From Cytophagales bacterium (GTDB lineage: Bacteria; Bacteroidota; Bacteroidia; Cytophagales; Cyclobacteriaceae): DNA of 43,146 nt. The first letter of the stretch is position 1. Each line of letters starts with the position of its first letter. The notes below the pieces were generated by a model. It was not told the DNA's origin. It made no database searches and saw only the letters and a list, made by a program, of their open reading frames with translations. The DNA is taken from NCBI GenBank assembly GCA_022360055.1, contig JAKSDO010000053.1, positions 1 to 43,146 on the forward strand, in the 5' to 3' direction. The position numbers and the translations under genes are program-made. Shown in pieces: positions 34,107-42,310 of this stretch.

Positions 34107-34190
34107 TTATTTTTTTAGTTTGCTGACACACAGCGCAATATGATCGTGCTCGTATGTGTCCTGAGTTTGCTCCGGTCTTACCGGTTTCAT
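34107..34190 (-). CDS. Short ORF of the MKP repeat family, 4 bp before GH116
   Basis: This 27-codon frame starts MKPVRPEQTQDT, has YEHDHIAL at the core and ends VSKLKK with TAA. It stops four bases before the GH116 ATG. Compared with the 5023-5115 copy I count about eleven base changes in codon-aligned positions, five of them silent, and the frame is intact. It is the best evidence that the family is read as protein, though a single comparison is weak. Confidence 0.5.
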   Translation of the reverse strand: MKPVRPEQTQDTYEHDHIALCVSKLKK

Positions 34191-34360
34191 TTTTAAAAAA
34201 TTAGGGCATTCCTGCTTGTTTTGATTTATCGCTTCACCGGAAATCATTTTTCGGGTAATTTATATGTAAACGAATACTTTGCCGAATTGATATGTTCGTT
34301 TCTGCACAACCGGCAAATTCGAATCGGACAAAGCGGGGCCGTAAAGATTTTTTTGTATAT

Positions 34361-34400
34361 GAAAAATCACCGGAGGGAAGCTTCCCTCCGGTGATTATAT
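34361..34400 (-). terminator. Intrinsic terminator after susD
   Basis: A perfect 32-bp palindrome (34365-34396; AATCACCGGAGGGAAG and its complement) lies 25 bp past the SusD stop. On the minus strand it is followed by TTTTTC. The stem is long and GC-rich. It may reduce transcription from SusCD into the enzyme genes. Confidence 0.88.
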
Positions 34401-34421
34401 TTTGAAACTTAAGATTCAGAT

Positions 34422-36107
34422 TCACCAACCCGGATTTTGTGAAATATTTGGATTTTTATCTCTGACATCCTGAGGCACAGGCCACAAATAACTTCTGGAT
34501 GCATCAAATACGATCGGTTCCGCCACAACCTTTTTAGCTGTCCAATCCCCCATTCGATTGGTGTAGTCGTCTATGTCCTCATTAATTCCGTACAGGACGC
34601 CATCCGGAGGATTCATTGCATTTTCTGCTTCTTTCCATCGCAAAAGATCAAAATAACGTTTCTCTTCATTTACCAATTCAACCCTTCGTTCATGACGGAT
34701 CTTTTCTCTCATAGCAGCCTGATCACCCTGAAGATGATCAATACTTGGTAATTCAGCCCGCACTCTAAGTTGATCAATTGCCCAGGATATTGAGTCGTTC
34801 GACGGCTCAACTTCATTTAAGGATTCGGCAAATAACAACAAAGCATCTGCATAGCGGTAAATAATCCAATTTGTATAGCTCCATCTGTTGGTGGATTCCA
34901 GATCGACGTGCTTTATGCACCAGTAGCCACTGCGGCCTCCACCGCCTTCTCCTCCGATTGCTTCCGGCATCCCGTTGTCCGGATGGGAGTCAAAAGGTCT
35001 TACACCGCCTCCCACGATAATCACATCCTGTCCGGGCAACAGGAACCAATTGTTCAGTCGCTTATCGCGATTGGCCCACGGATCGGTAACATCATAAAGA
35101 GGCGATTCTTTGATGGATTGTCCATCCGAAGATTCATAGGTATCCACAAGGCTTCTGGGAGCGCTGAAACTGGCCCATCCTCCGCCTCTCATACCGACTC
35201 CGCCCGGCAGTCCTAAAATATCAATAAAGTTGGTGATTTCTTCTTCTGCATACTGCCTGGATAGTATGGTCTCATCATCCTGATTATTGGTTCTGGAAAG
35301 GAAGAGGGAAACCAGGTCCGGATGTAAGGAATAACGGTTTTTCTTGATCAATTTACCAACAGTATTAGCCGCTTCTTTCCAAAGCTGTTCCTTGGATTTA
35401 CTGCTTATGCTTCTATTGTGGTATTGATCCATACTCGCCATCCACATGAGTACTTCTGTCTTGAGCATTAAAGCGGCATCCTGACTTATCCTTCCGGACT
35501 TCAGGTGCTCATCCGGCAAATATTCAATGGCCAGATCGACATTTTGCACAATATATTCGAATACATCCTTCTGAGGACTTCTTTCCAGCTCCCTTGACTC
35601 TTCGATCGTTATTAACTCGGTCACAAGCGGCAGATCTCCCCAAAACCTGGACATCCTGAAATACTTCATTGCAAGAATAAACCGGGCCTGGCCTTCAAAA
35701 TTCTTTGCATTAGCCTCGTTCTCAAATTTTATGGTCTTCATATTCTCAAGATAATTTAAGATCTGACGTACATTGTCATACCTCCATTCCGACCACTTGT
35801 GTCCTCCGGCAACATAGCCTGCCTGAATATGCCGTACCGCAGGAGATATGGATCCCTGTTTGATCTGTCCCAAGCCACCTTCTCCCCACGCATTTGTCAT
35901 AATGGCGTTGTCGCTGTAACACTCCGTCCACCAGCGTCTCGCGTTCGGCAGATAATTGTAAAGCTGATTTATTGCTACTTCAGCATCGTATTCTGTGTTC
36001 CAAAATGTGGTTTCACTAGGCGCGTGCAGCGGAGGCCGCTCAAGGAAATCTTCATTGCAGCTAATGAAAAAAAATAAGCTGATTATTATTAAAACTATAT
36101 TCTTCAT
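34422..36107 (-). CDS. susD: SusD/RagB-family surface glycan-binding lipoprotein
   Basis: This 561-residue outer-membrane lipoprotein (FFFISC, Cys17) has the SusD opening NEDFLERPPLHAPSETTFWNTEYDAEVAINQLYNYL-type features, with the conserved FLE.PP and TPR-like helices. The C-terminal SusD domain includes RYADALLLFAESLNEVEP and the ERRVELVNEEKRYFDLLRWK signature. It caps the SusC barrel and captures oligosaccharides at the surface. It starts 4 bp after the SusC stop and is followed by a terminator. A glycine-rich loop (GEGGGGRSGYWC) in the middle is notable. Ligand cannot be read from sequence. Confidence 0.97.
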   Translation of the reverse strand: MKNIVLIIISLFFFISCNEDFLERPPLHAPSETTFWNTEYDAEVAINQLYNYLPNARRWWTECYSDNAIMTNAWGEGGLGQIKQGSISPAVRHIQAGYVAGGHKWSEWRYDNVRQILNYLENMKTIKFENEANAKNFEGQARFILAMKYFRMSRFWGDLPLVTELITIEESRELERSPQKDVFEYIVQNVDLAIEYLPDEHLKSGRISQDAALMLKTEVLMWMASMDQYHNRSISSKSKEQLWKEAANTVGKLIKKNRYSLHPDLVSLFLSRTNNQDDETILSRQYAEEEITNFIDILGLPGGVGMRGGGWASFSAPRSLVDTYESSDGQSIKESPLYDVTDPWANRDKRLNNWFLLPGQDVIIVGGGVRPFDSHPDNGMPEAIGGEGGGGRSGYWCIKHVDLESTNRWSYTNWIIYRYADALLLFAESLNEVEPSNDSISWAIDQLRVRAELPSIDHLQGDQAAMREKIRHERRVELVNEEKRYFDLLRWKEAENAMNPPDGVLYGINEDIDDYTNRMGDWTAKKVVAEPIVFDASRSYLWPVPQDVRDKNPNISQNPGW

Positions 36108-36111
36108 GTCT

Positions 36112-39100
36112 TTAAAATTTTAGTTGTAAACCTAAGGTAGCGGTTCTGGGTAGCGGATAGTTTCCCCCTTCGGGATCAAATCCATCGTAGTTGGAAAATA
36201 TGGCCAGATTTTGCCCGCTTAGGTAGACTCTTAAGTAGTCAATACCCCACCTGTCCAATATTGTATTTGGAAGGGTATACCCAAGTTGAATCCCCTGAAT
36301 TTTCAGATAGCTTGCCCGTCGTAGCCAAAAATCCGATGTCTGCGTATCGTTGGCTACCATATTGGTAGTTATCCTCGGGAAAGCCGCATCCTTGTTGTCT
36401 TCTCTCCAATTATCCAGGTGCATTGGTCTCAAATTATTCGAAATAAAGAACGGCCAGCCTTCGTATCCCTGTATGTACCTTCTGTTATTGGCTACACCAT
36501 ATATATTTGCAGAAAAATCAAAGTTTTTGTAACTGGCGGTAAGATTGAAACCATAACGCACCGGAAAAGAATCGTCAAGGACAACACGGTCGTCACCGTC
36601 AATTACCCCATCTGCTTCATCAGGAATGCCATCATTGTCTGTATCTACCGTCAATTGATCTTTGTATTTAATATTTCCGGGCAATACATTGGATTGACTG
36701 GCTGAATTATCAATATCTTCCTGACTTTGGAATAAACCATCGGATTCCAATCCGTAAAAAGCCTCGTACCGCGATCCGACTTCCGTATATCTGTCATCTT
36801 CGATAAAAAACTGCGGACCATCCTTCAGGTCCGTAACCTTATTTTGGGAATAACTTGCGTTGGCGTCTATGGTCAACCGAAGTCCTCCCTGTGAAAGATA
36901 CGTATAGCTCACCAATCCTTCGATACCCTTGCTGTCCATCTTCAATCCGTTTATTACCGGAGGATCCAATCCATACTCAAACGGAACATTCGGATCGTTA
37001 TACAGAATGTCTTCACGAGTATTGATGAAATATTCCAGCGTAAAATTCAACCGATCTTCGAATAAACCCATATCCAGGCCTACATTTCTCATAATGGCCT
37101 TTTCCCAGGTGATCTCCGGATCAAAAGAAGAATTGCTGAACGCCCCGGGTACCACCGATCCGTCAAAAGCATATGCTTTTGCGGAATAGGTGAGTATGTT
37201 TCTCGTCTCATATCGGCCTACCTTTGCCGCGTCTCCCAACGTGCCGTAGGAGGCCCTAAACTTAAAATTCGAAATGGTAGCGGAACCTGCGAGAAAATTC
37301 TCTCTGGCGATATTCCAACCTGCGGAAACCGAAGGGAACCAGCCCCACCTGTATCCATCGCTAAATCTGGAAGATCCGTCACCTCTTATGTTCGCTTCAA
37401 TCAGGTATTTTTCTTTATAATCATAATTGATCCTCCCGAATACAGAGCTAATGGCATCGTGACCATCCGGGTTGTTTCCGTTGTTCGAATTACTCGATCC
37501 ATTATCTTTTATTCCGGCGCCAATATCCAACACATAGATGCCTTCAAAACCGGGATCTTTCCTGGAGGCCCAGAACCACCTGTTTTTATTCAGTTCCCGA
37601 TTCGCGCCCAATAAAAACGTAAAGTTATGCGTTTGATCCAGCGACAAGGTATAATCGGTCGTTAATTGCAATATCGAAGATTCCCTGTATCGCTGGCTAT
37701 TGTATATGGTCATATTGGCCAGCACGTCCTGGCTATATATTGTGCCATCCGGATTGTACAAGGTAATCGGTTTTGTATAATTGTGCTCGTATAAGTCAAA
37801 GGTTCTCAAGGAATACAATGGAATAATCCTCCAATTCTTCAAAGGGGTGATATTTGCGCTAAATATCGCCAAGGCCTCCTTGTATTCGTCCAAATCCCGA
37901 CCTCCTTGTTCAATACGTGCTTTTGGGTTACCTCCCGGAATACCTCCCGGGCCAAAATGAGTTCCATCTTCATTATAAATGGGTATAATAGGGGCAATTC
38001 GGGTCGCTAATGTCAGGTTCACCTGACCGCCCTGAGGTTCTTCGATACGGGTTTGAGTGTATTGCACATTTGCCCGGAGCGATAACCACTTTGTGGCATT
38101 AAACGTAATGTCGGGTTTTAGTATAAACCTTTTGTAATCATTCTTCGGCAAGGCGCCCGATTGCGTATCAAAGGATGTCGAGAAGTTATATTCAAATTCG
38201 TCTTTTTTCCCCGACAAGGTCAAATGGTTGGTGCTTATAATCTGGTTTTTCTCAAACATTTCCTTGTACCACACGTGATCAGGAAGCTCTCCATTCCTGA
38301 GCTTATCAAAATCCTCATCGGTATATTCGGGACTTGCGCCTTCATTGACCCTGGCAATATTATAACTTTCCATAAAATCCTTAGCACCGACAAAATCAAT
38401 GAAATGAAGCGGATTTTGAATTCCGATATTTGAGGTCAGAGAAACTTGTAATCCTTTTGACTTATTACCTTCTTTTGTCGTGATGAGAAGCACACCATTG
38501 GCCGCCCTTGAACCGTAAATTGCAGCGGAGGCTGCATCTTTCAATACCGAAACAGATTTTATATCGTTTGGATTCAAGGTGTATATGTTACCGGGAACAC
38601 CATCGATGATCACCAAAACGTCCGAGCTTTCGCCAATAGTGGACGTTCCTCGTATGTTTATCTCCGCTCCGCTTCCGGGCGCGCCCGAATTATTTGTCAC
38701 GTTTAATCCCGGAGTTTTACCCTGTAAAAGCTCCTGGACATTTGCCACAGGTCTGGATTCCATCACTTCGGAATCGACCGTCCCCACAGCGCCGGTCAGA
38801 TTCACTTTTTTCTGTGTACCATAACCGACTACGACCAGTTCTTCCAATGCCGTTATATCGGGGACCATCTGCACGTCGATCACCGATTGATTCCCCACAG
38901 CAATTTTTTCCGCAACATACCCCACCGAACTGAACACAAGGACTGCATGCTCATTGTTGACTTCAACGGAATACACTCCGTCGATATCGGTTACGGAGCC
39001 GGTCGTCGTACCCTCAACGACCACATTTACACCGGGCAATCCTTCGCCGTCTTCGGACGAGATCACTTTACCGGTAATCGTCCTTCCCTGAATAATTACC

Positions 39101-39489
39101 TCGATTTTGGGAACTTCATTAATTTCACGCCGATCAACATTGATGTAATTATTAACCTGCCGAAACTTTAATTTAGCCTCTCTTGAAACCTCCATGAGCA
39201 AATCCGCAACAGATATGTTTTTCTGTTTCAGATTGATCTTAACTTGCCTTTCTATAGCCGCATAATCGTAGGCAAACTTAAATCGTGTCTGTTTTTCAAT
39301 ATCATCAAACACTTCCAACAATCCTGCATCTTCATGCGAAACGCTAAGAAATACCTCGCGAATACTTGTTACTTCCTGACCTCTTAGATCCGAAGCAATA
39401 AGTAACGTAATGAAGAAAAACTGAATTGTTATTCCATATAGAATAAATTTTGACATTTCAGTAATTAGCTGAAGTACTTTTAATTTCAT
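36112..39489 (-). CDS. susC: SusC/RagA TonB-dependent oligosaccharide transporter with STN domain
   Basis: This 1125-residue receptor has a signal region to about residue 38. A secretin/TonB short N-terminal (STN) domain follows (about 50-120: AGLLEVFDDIEKQTRFKFAYD). Next are a carboxypeptidase-regulatory-like domain (about 135-215: GLPGVNVVVEGTTTGSVTD), a plug (about 225-340: VVVGYGTQKK, IDGVPGNIYTLNPNDI, LKDAASAAIYGSRAANG) and a barrel ending TLGLQLKF. The STN domain is the hallmark of receptors that signal through a FecR anti-sigma factor to an ECF sigma, both encoded directly upstream. It imports the oligosaccharide into the periplasm. The 130-bp gap to FecR holds two mutually exclusive stem possibilities. 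Confidence 0.98.
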   Translation of the reverse strand: MKLKVLQLITEMSKFILYGITIQFFFITLLIASDLRGQEVTSIREVFLSVSHEDAGLLEVFDDIEKQTRFKFAYDYAAIERQVKINLKQKNISVADLLMEVSREAKLKFRQVNNYINVDRREINEVPKIEVIIQGRTITGKVISSEDGEGLPGVNVVVEGTTTGSVTDIDGVYSVEVNNEHAVLVFSSVGYVAEKIAVGNQSVIDVQMVPDITALEELVVVGYGTQKKVNLTGAVGTVDSEVMESRPVANVQELLQGKTPGLNVTNNSGAPGSGAEINIRGTSTIGESSDVLVIIDGVPGNIYTLNPNDIKSVSVLKDAASAAIYGSRAANGVLLITTKEGNKSKGLQVSLTSNIGIQNPLHFIDFVGAKDFMESYNIARVNEGASPEYTDEDFDKLRNGELPDHVWYKEMFEKNQIISTNHLTLSGKKDEFEYNFSTSFDTQSGALPKNDYKRFILKPDITFNATKWLSLRANVQYTQTRIEEPQGGQVNLTLATRIAPIIPIYNEDGTHFGPGGIPGGNPKARIEQGGRDLDEYKEALAIFSANITPLKNWRIIPLYSLRTFDLYEHNYTKPITLYNPDGTIYSQDVLANMTIYNSQRYRESSILQLTTDYTLSLDQTHNFTFLLGANRELNKNRWFWASRKDPGFEGIYVLDIGAGIKDNGSSNSNNGNNPDGHDAISSVFGRINYDYKEKYLIEANIRGDGSSRFSDGYRWGWFPSVSAGWNIARENFLAGSATISNFKFRASYGTLGDAAKVGRYETRNILTYSAKAYAFDGSVVPGAFSNSSFDPEITWEKAIMRNVGLDMGLFEDRLNFTLEYFINTREDILYNDPNVPFEYGLDPPVINGLKMDSKGIEGLVSYTYLSQGGLRLTIDANASYSQNKVTDLKDGPQFFIEDDRYTEVGSRYEAFYGLESDGLFQSQEDIDNSASQSNVLPGNIKYKDQLTVDTDNDGIPDEADGVIDGDDRVVLDDSFPVRYGFNLTASYKNFDFSANIYGVANNRRYIQGYEGWPFFISNNLRPMHLDNWREDNKDAAFPRITTNMVANDTQTSDFWLRRASYLKIQGIQLGYTLPNTILDRWGIDYLRVYLSGQNLAIFSNYDGFDPEGGNYPLPRTATLGLQLKF

Positions 39490-39619
39490 AATTTTGAAGT
39501 ATTAAGTGTTAAACATTTAATAATGATGGTTTAGGGAGAGAAGATGCTTCCAACATTTCGGCTTTCCCTAAGCCATTAATCCGGTTGTAGTTTTTCATGT
39601 ACTATTCATATCGTTCTTT
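39490..39619 (-). promoter_or_regulatory. FecR-SusC leader with two competing stems
   Basis: TTAGGGA at 39531-39537 can pair with TCCCTAA at 39565-39571. GGCTT at 39560-39564 can pair with AAGCC at 39570-39574. The two stems share bases, so only one can form. No T-run follows, so it is not a plain terminator. It may be a structured 5' leader of susC. No promoter box was clear. Confidence 0.3.
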
Positions 39620-40621
39620 TTAGTTAAAATAAATTTTTACAAGTTCGTTATCAATCTCGTAAGTAAAGTGCTCTGAAAACCGCATGCTTTCCAAAATGAC
39701 CTCCAGGTATTCGTCCTGATATTCTCCGGAATAATCCCACTTTTGATTTGAATAGTTCGCCAATTCGAATTTGACACCGTACCACCTGCTCAATTTGGCA
39801 ATTACTTCTTCAAGCGTATTATTTCTGAAATACAGTGTCCCATTCTTCCAGCCAAATTTTTCTTTGAAATCGATTTGTTCGATTATTCCGCTTTGATCGC
39901 TTTTATTGAATCTAAATCCCTGCCCCGGTTCGAGAAAAAAATCATTGAAATTGTTTTTATCCGAAGGGGCTATGACCTTGATTTTTCCCTCCAATAAAGC
40001 GATATCAATATTGTCTTCAGCCGGGAAAGCCTTTACATTAAATTCGGTCCCAAGTACTTGGGTCGCAACATTTCCGGACCGTACAATAAAAGGCCGGCGC
40101 GCTTCCCTCTTAATTTTGAAAAAAGCCTCTCCCGACAACTCCACCTCCCTTACGGAATCATTTTGCTCAAATTTATAAGAAATGGTACTTTCGGAATTCA
40201 GGACCACACTTGAACCGTCCGGTAGGCGGATGGTTGATTTTACACCACTCGGATTCGATTTAATATTGGTTTTTTTCTCAACAACCTGAATGGAATCCAC
40301 TTTGGTTCCGGACTCCCGAAAGATCAAAAAAGCGAACGTCGCCATGAATAAGAGTACAGCCGCGGCTCTGATAATAAAGCCGATTCCGAAGCTTTTTTTA
40401 ATCAGGGAACGTTCGGAATTGTACTTTCTCCAAATACGCTCACCTGCTTCTTCCCTGTTAATATATGTTTTCGGATTAGGTTTGGTCCGCCATGCCATTT
40501 GAATGAGCTCAAACTGTCCGGCATTTTTTTCGTTAGAATCCCTCCACGCTTCAACGGTCTTTCGCTGTTCTTTCGTCGCCTGATTTGTAAAATATATACT
40601 TAAGAGTTGGTCGATATCCAT
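39620..40621 (-). CDS. FecR-family anti-sigma factor
   Basis: This 333-residue inner-membrane protein has an N-terminal cytoplasmic part with the DIDQLLSIYFTNQATKEQRKTVEAW motif region and one membrane span at about 80-103 (IRAAAVLLFMATFAFLIF). The FecR domain follows (RLPDGSSVVLNSESTISYKF, GEAFFKIKREARRPFIVRSG, VLGTEFNVKA), then a C-terminal DUF4974-type domain (LEEVIAKLSRWYGVKFE). It should hold the ECF sigma factor inactive until SusC binds its ligand and the STN domain contacts it. It starts 250 bp after the sigma stop, a wide gap for this gene pair. Confidence 0.96.
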   Translation of the reverse strand: MDIDQLLSIYFTNQATKEQRKTVEAWRDSNEKNAGQFELIQMAWRTKPNPKTYINREEAGERIWRKYNSERSLIKKSFGIGFIIRAAAVLLFMATFAFLIFRESGTKVDSIQVVEKKTNIKSNPSGVKSTIRLPDGSSVVLNSESTISYKFEQNDSVREVELSGEAFFKIKREARRPFIVRSGNVATQVLGTEFNVKAFPAEDNIDIALLEGKIKVIAPSDKNNFNDFFLEPGQGFRFNKSDQSGIIEQIDFKEKFGWKNGTLYFRNNTLEEVIAKLSRWYGVKFELANYSNQKWDYSGEYQDEYLEVILESMRFSEHFTYEIDNELVKIYFN

Positions 40622-40871
40622 TTAATTCCGAATTATACTTCTATGACGGTATAGTTTCGCCTTACCCTTAGTGGAAGAAATCTTTTCCTGTTTTTTTTGC
40701 AAATAGATTACGGGCGCTTACCATCCGGTGCACAGATAAGCTGAATGATCCACGATTTATCAAATGAAGGTCAATCCCCAACTTTCCTCCGGATATGGCG
40801 CATACCTTAGTTTAAGCGGGCAAAGTTTTTGACGATGCGCTCTATAAAATCGAAGTGAGCGCTGGCGGAAC
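40622..40871. other. 250-bp gap between ECF sigma stop and FecR start
   Basis: No gene or strong structure is seen. Near 40682-40730 the plus strand has an A/T-rich tract followed by CAAATAGATTA, but no complete -33/-7 pair on the minus strand. It may hold a separate promoter for fecR. Confidence 0.35.
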
Positions 40872-41480
40872 TTACAGGGAGTTTTTGAAATTAAATTTCC
40901 TTGTCGTGGTTTGTAGCGAAGCATCGTAATCCGTTATGGCCGTCCTGAGCGTCTTTAATGCGATCCGCATATGAGATTCCACAGTTTTTTGAGAAATTTT
41001 TAATAAGGACGAAATCTCGGCATAGCTGAGCAGTTCATCGCGCGACAAAGAAAAAATAACTTTTCTTTTAGGTGGAAAGCTTTCCACAATTTTATTTACA
41101 TAGTTTTCAAATTCATTTGATTCGATTAAAGAAGAAGGAGAGGATTCTTCCGGAAACTGATAATCCTCAATATTCTCCATCAAAGTGATATGACGGTTCT
41201 TTTTATGGCTGGATACATAATCGATGGATATGTTCCGGGTCATTCTGTACAAATAAGATTTGACACTTTCAATGGTCAGGATATCCTTACCCATTTTCAG
41301 GAATTTGAGAAACACCTCTTCCACAACGTCTTCGGCATTCTCATGAGACTTGACAAAATAAATCGAGAAATTAATTAACCTGGAATAATACCGATCAAAA
41401 AAAACTTTAAAAGCGCGTTGATTGTTCTGATCAATAATTTCTTTTAACAAGTCCCTGTCCTTTAACAAAGCTAACTCCAT
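40872..41480 (-). CDS. ECF sigma-70 family factor
   Basis: I chose the ATG at 41480 (202 residues), although a TTG opens the same frame at 41522. The protein has sigma region 2 (FFDRYYSRLINFSIYF, AEDVVEEVFLKF, SYLYRMTRNISIDYV) and region 4 (FPPKRKVIFSL, YAEISSLLKISQKTVESHMRIAL), so the helix-turn-helix is complete, unlike the chimera at 129-683. It should direct transcription of the SusCD operon when released from FecR. It heads the PUL and lies 255 bp from the right copy of the 96-bp repeat. Confidence 0.95.
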   Translation of the reverse strand: MELALLKDRDLLKEIIDQNNQRAFKVFFDRYYSRLINFSIYFVKSHENAEDVVEEVFLKFLKMGKDILTIESVKSYLYRMTRNISIDYVSSHKKNRHITLMENIEDYQFPEESSPSSLIESNEFENYVNKIVESFPPKRKVIFSLSRDELLSYAEISSLLKISQKTVESHMRIALKTLRTAITDYDASLQTTTRKFNFKNSL

Positions 41481-41597
41481 CTGATTACTAGATATCTTGC
41501 TGTCATGTTTCAAAGTACACAAAAAAGATTTAAAGCAAGTAGGACATCCAAAATACGGACTATAAATCTTAAATCCTCAAATCAATAAATATAATGA

Positions 41598-41605
41598 CAA
41601 ATTTA
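41598..41605 (-). promoter_or_regulatory. Candidate -7 element (TAnnTTTG) for the ECF sigma gene
   Basis: The minus strand reads TAAATTTG, a perfect match to the Bacteroidota -7 consensus, 117 bases before the chosen ATG. No TTTG lies at the right distance upstream, so the promoter is incomplete or atypical. Confidence 0.25.
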
Positions 41606-41614
41606 CCAAAAAAA

Positions 41615-41734
41615 TTACAACCGGTGCCAGACCTTGACTTTGTCAGGTCCAAATTTTTTCAATTGAGCGATCATCCCATCATATGCTTCAATAGAAGCTG
41701 CCATCACTGCAAAATCAATATCTTTAGTACCAAG
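41615..41734 (-). pseudogene. Coding remnant next to the right repeat
   Basis: A minus-strand frame reads LGTKDIDFAVMAASIEAYDG, then MIAQLKKFGPDKVKVWHRL and stops at 41615. It has no start of its own; the frame runs from inside the 96-bp repeat. The composition looks like real protein, but I do not recognise it. It reads as the tail of a gene whose body was lost, with the repeat at the break point. Confidence 0.45.
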
Positions 41735-41830
41735 ACATGGAATCCATGAGATAATTATACAAATTGTTTCGCTCAAGTGACTTAAACCAAGGTTTTGATG
41801 TCATTCCCAAATTAGACTCTATACAATACC
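41735..41830. repeat. 96-bp direct repeat, right copy
   Basis: This aligns to 1174-1269 with five mismatches and no gap, in the same orientation. It lies between two coding remnants and 255 bp upstream of the ECF sigma start. Its plus-strand right end holds the last codons of the remnant frame at 41819-41950. Confidence 0.85.
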
Positions 41831-41950
41831 GTTTTTCAACAATTCCAACGCAATAGCGCTGACACCGATTAAATAATAAGGTGTTTTATTAGCGCTCAAT
41901 ACTTCATCAATAAATGACAAATTAATTATATCAACGTCAACTTGATGGTT
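41819..41950 (-). pseudogene. Second coding remnant, ending inside the repeat
   Basis: A minus-strand frame of 43 codons reads VDVDIINLSFIDEVLSANK, then TPYYLIGVSAIALELLKNGI and stops in the repeat (41819-41821). There is no start codon. It resembles the end of a nucleotidyltransferase-like or other small alpha/beta protein only loosely. I do not assign it. With the first remnant it shows that the right flank is a gene graveyard. Confidence 0.4.
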
Positions 41951-42044
41951 TTAAAGTATTTTGCTAATAAGAAGATAGAAAATAGTATAATTTATTGCTT
42001 GAATAGCAGGCACTCCCGGCGCATATTACATATGGATTCGAAGT

Positions 42045-42241
42045 AAAACACTCCTTTTGGCATCAGATCGAAATCCTTTGAGGTCGAACAGCACTTCACC
42101 CATTCCACTGATTATGTAATAACCGGCAGAAGAATTAAAAAAAAATCGACCAAGACTACGATTGATAAAAAGTATTACATGCGCTTCGCAATATCATTTG
42201 AAAATGATCCGGAGCGCACTGTTACCCGGTATCACTATTAA
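42045..42241 (+). pseudogene. Plus-strand coding remnant upstream of zinc-ribbon gene
   Basis: The plus-strand frame reads SFEVEQHFTHSTDYVITGRR, then IKKKSTKTTIDKKYYMRFAI and SFENDPERTVTRYHY with TAA at 42239-42241. No start is present upstream before a stop near 42042. The even use of residue types suggests a real C-terminus, but I do not recognise the family. It lies 70 bp before the zinc-ribbon gene. Confidence 0.4.
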
Positions 42242-42310
42242 GAAATCAATAAGCTCAGGAGGCATCTGCCATACCTGGGACATTGTGAGTTTTAATTAAA
42301 AAGAAATACT

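Larger units (their letters stand above)
34103..34421. other. 319-bp SusD-GH116 intergenic region
   Basis: It holds the short MKP ORF (34107-34190) and the strong hairpin terminator (34361-34400). The middle (34200-34350) is non-coding, and I found no clear TTTG/TAnnTTTG promoter in it. GH116 and the downstream genes must be expressed either by read-through past the terminator or from a promoter I cannot see. Confidence 0.5.
41481..42310. other. 830-bp flank between ECF sigma and zinc-ribbon gene
   Basis: This divergent region holds the right 96-bp repeat, two minus-strand remnants and a plus-strand remnant (42045-42241), listed separately. Promoters for both the sigma gene and the plus-strand gene should lie here. 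Only a weak -7 candidate was found. Confidence 0.5.
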
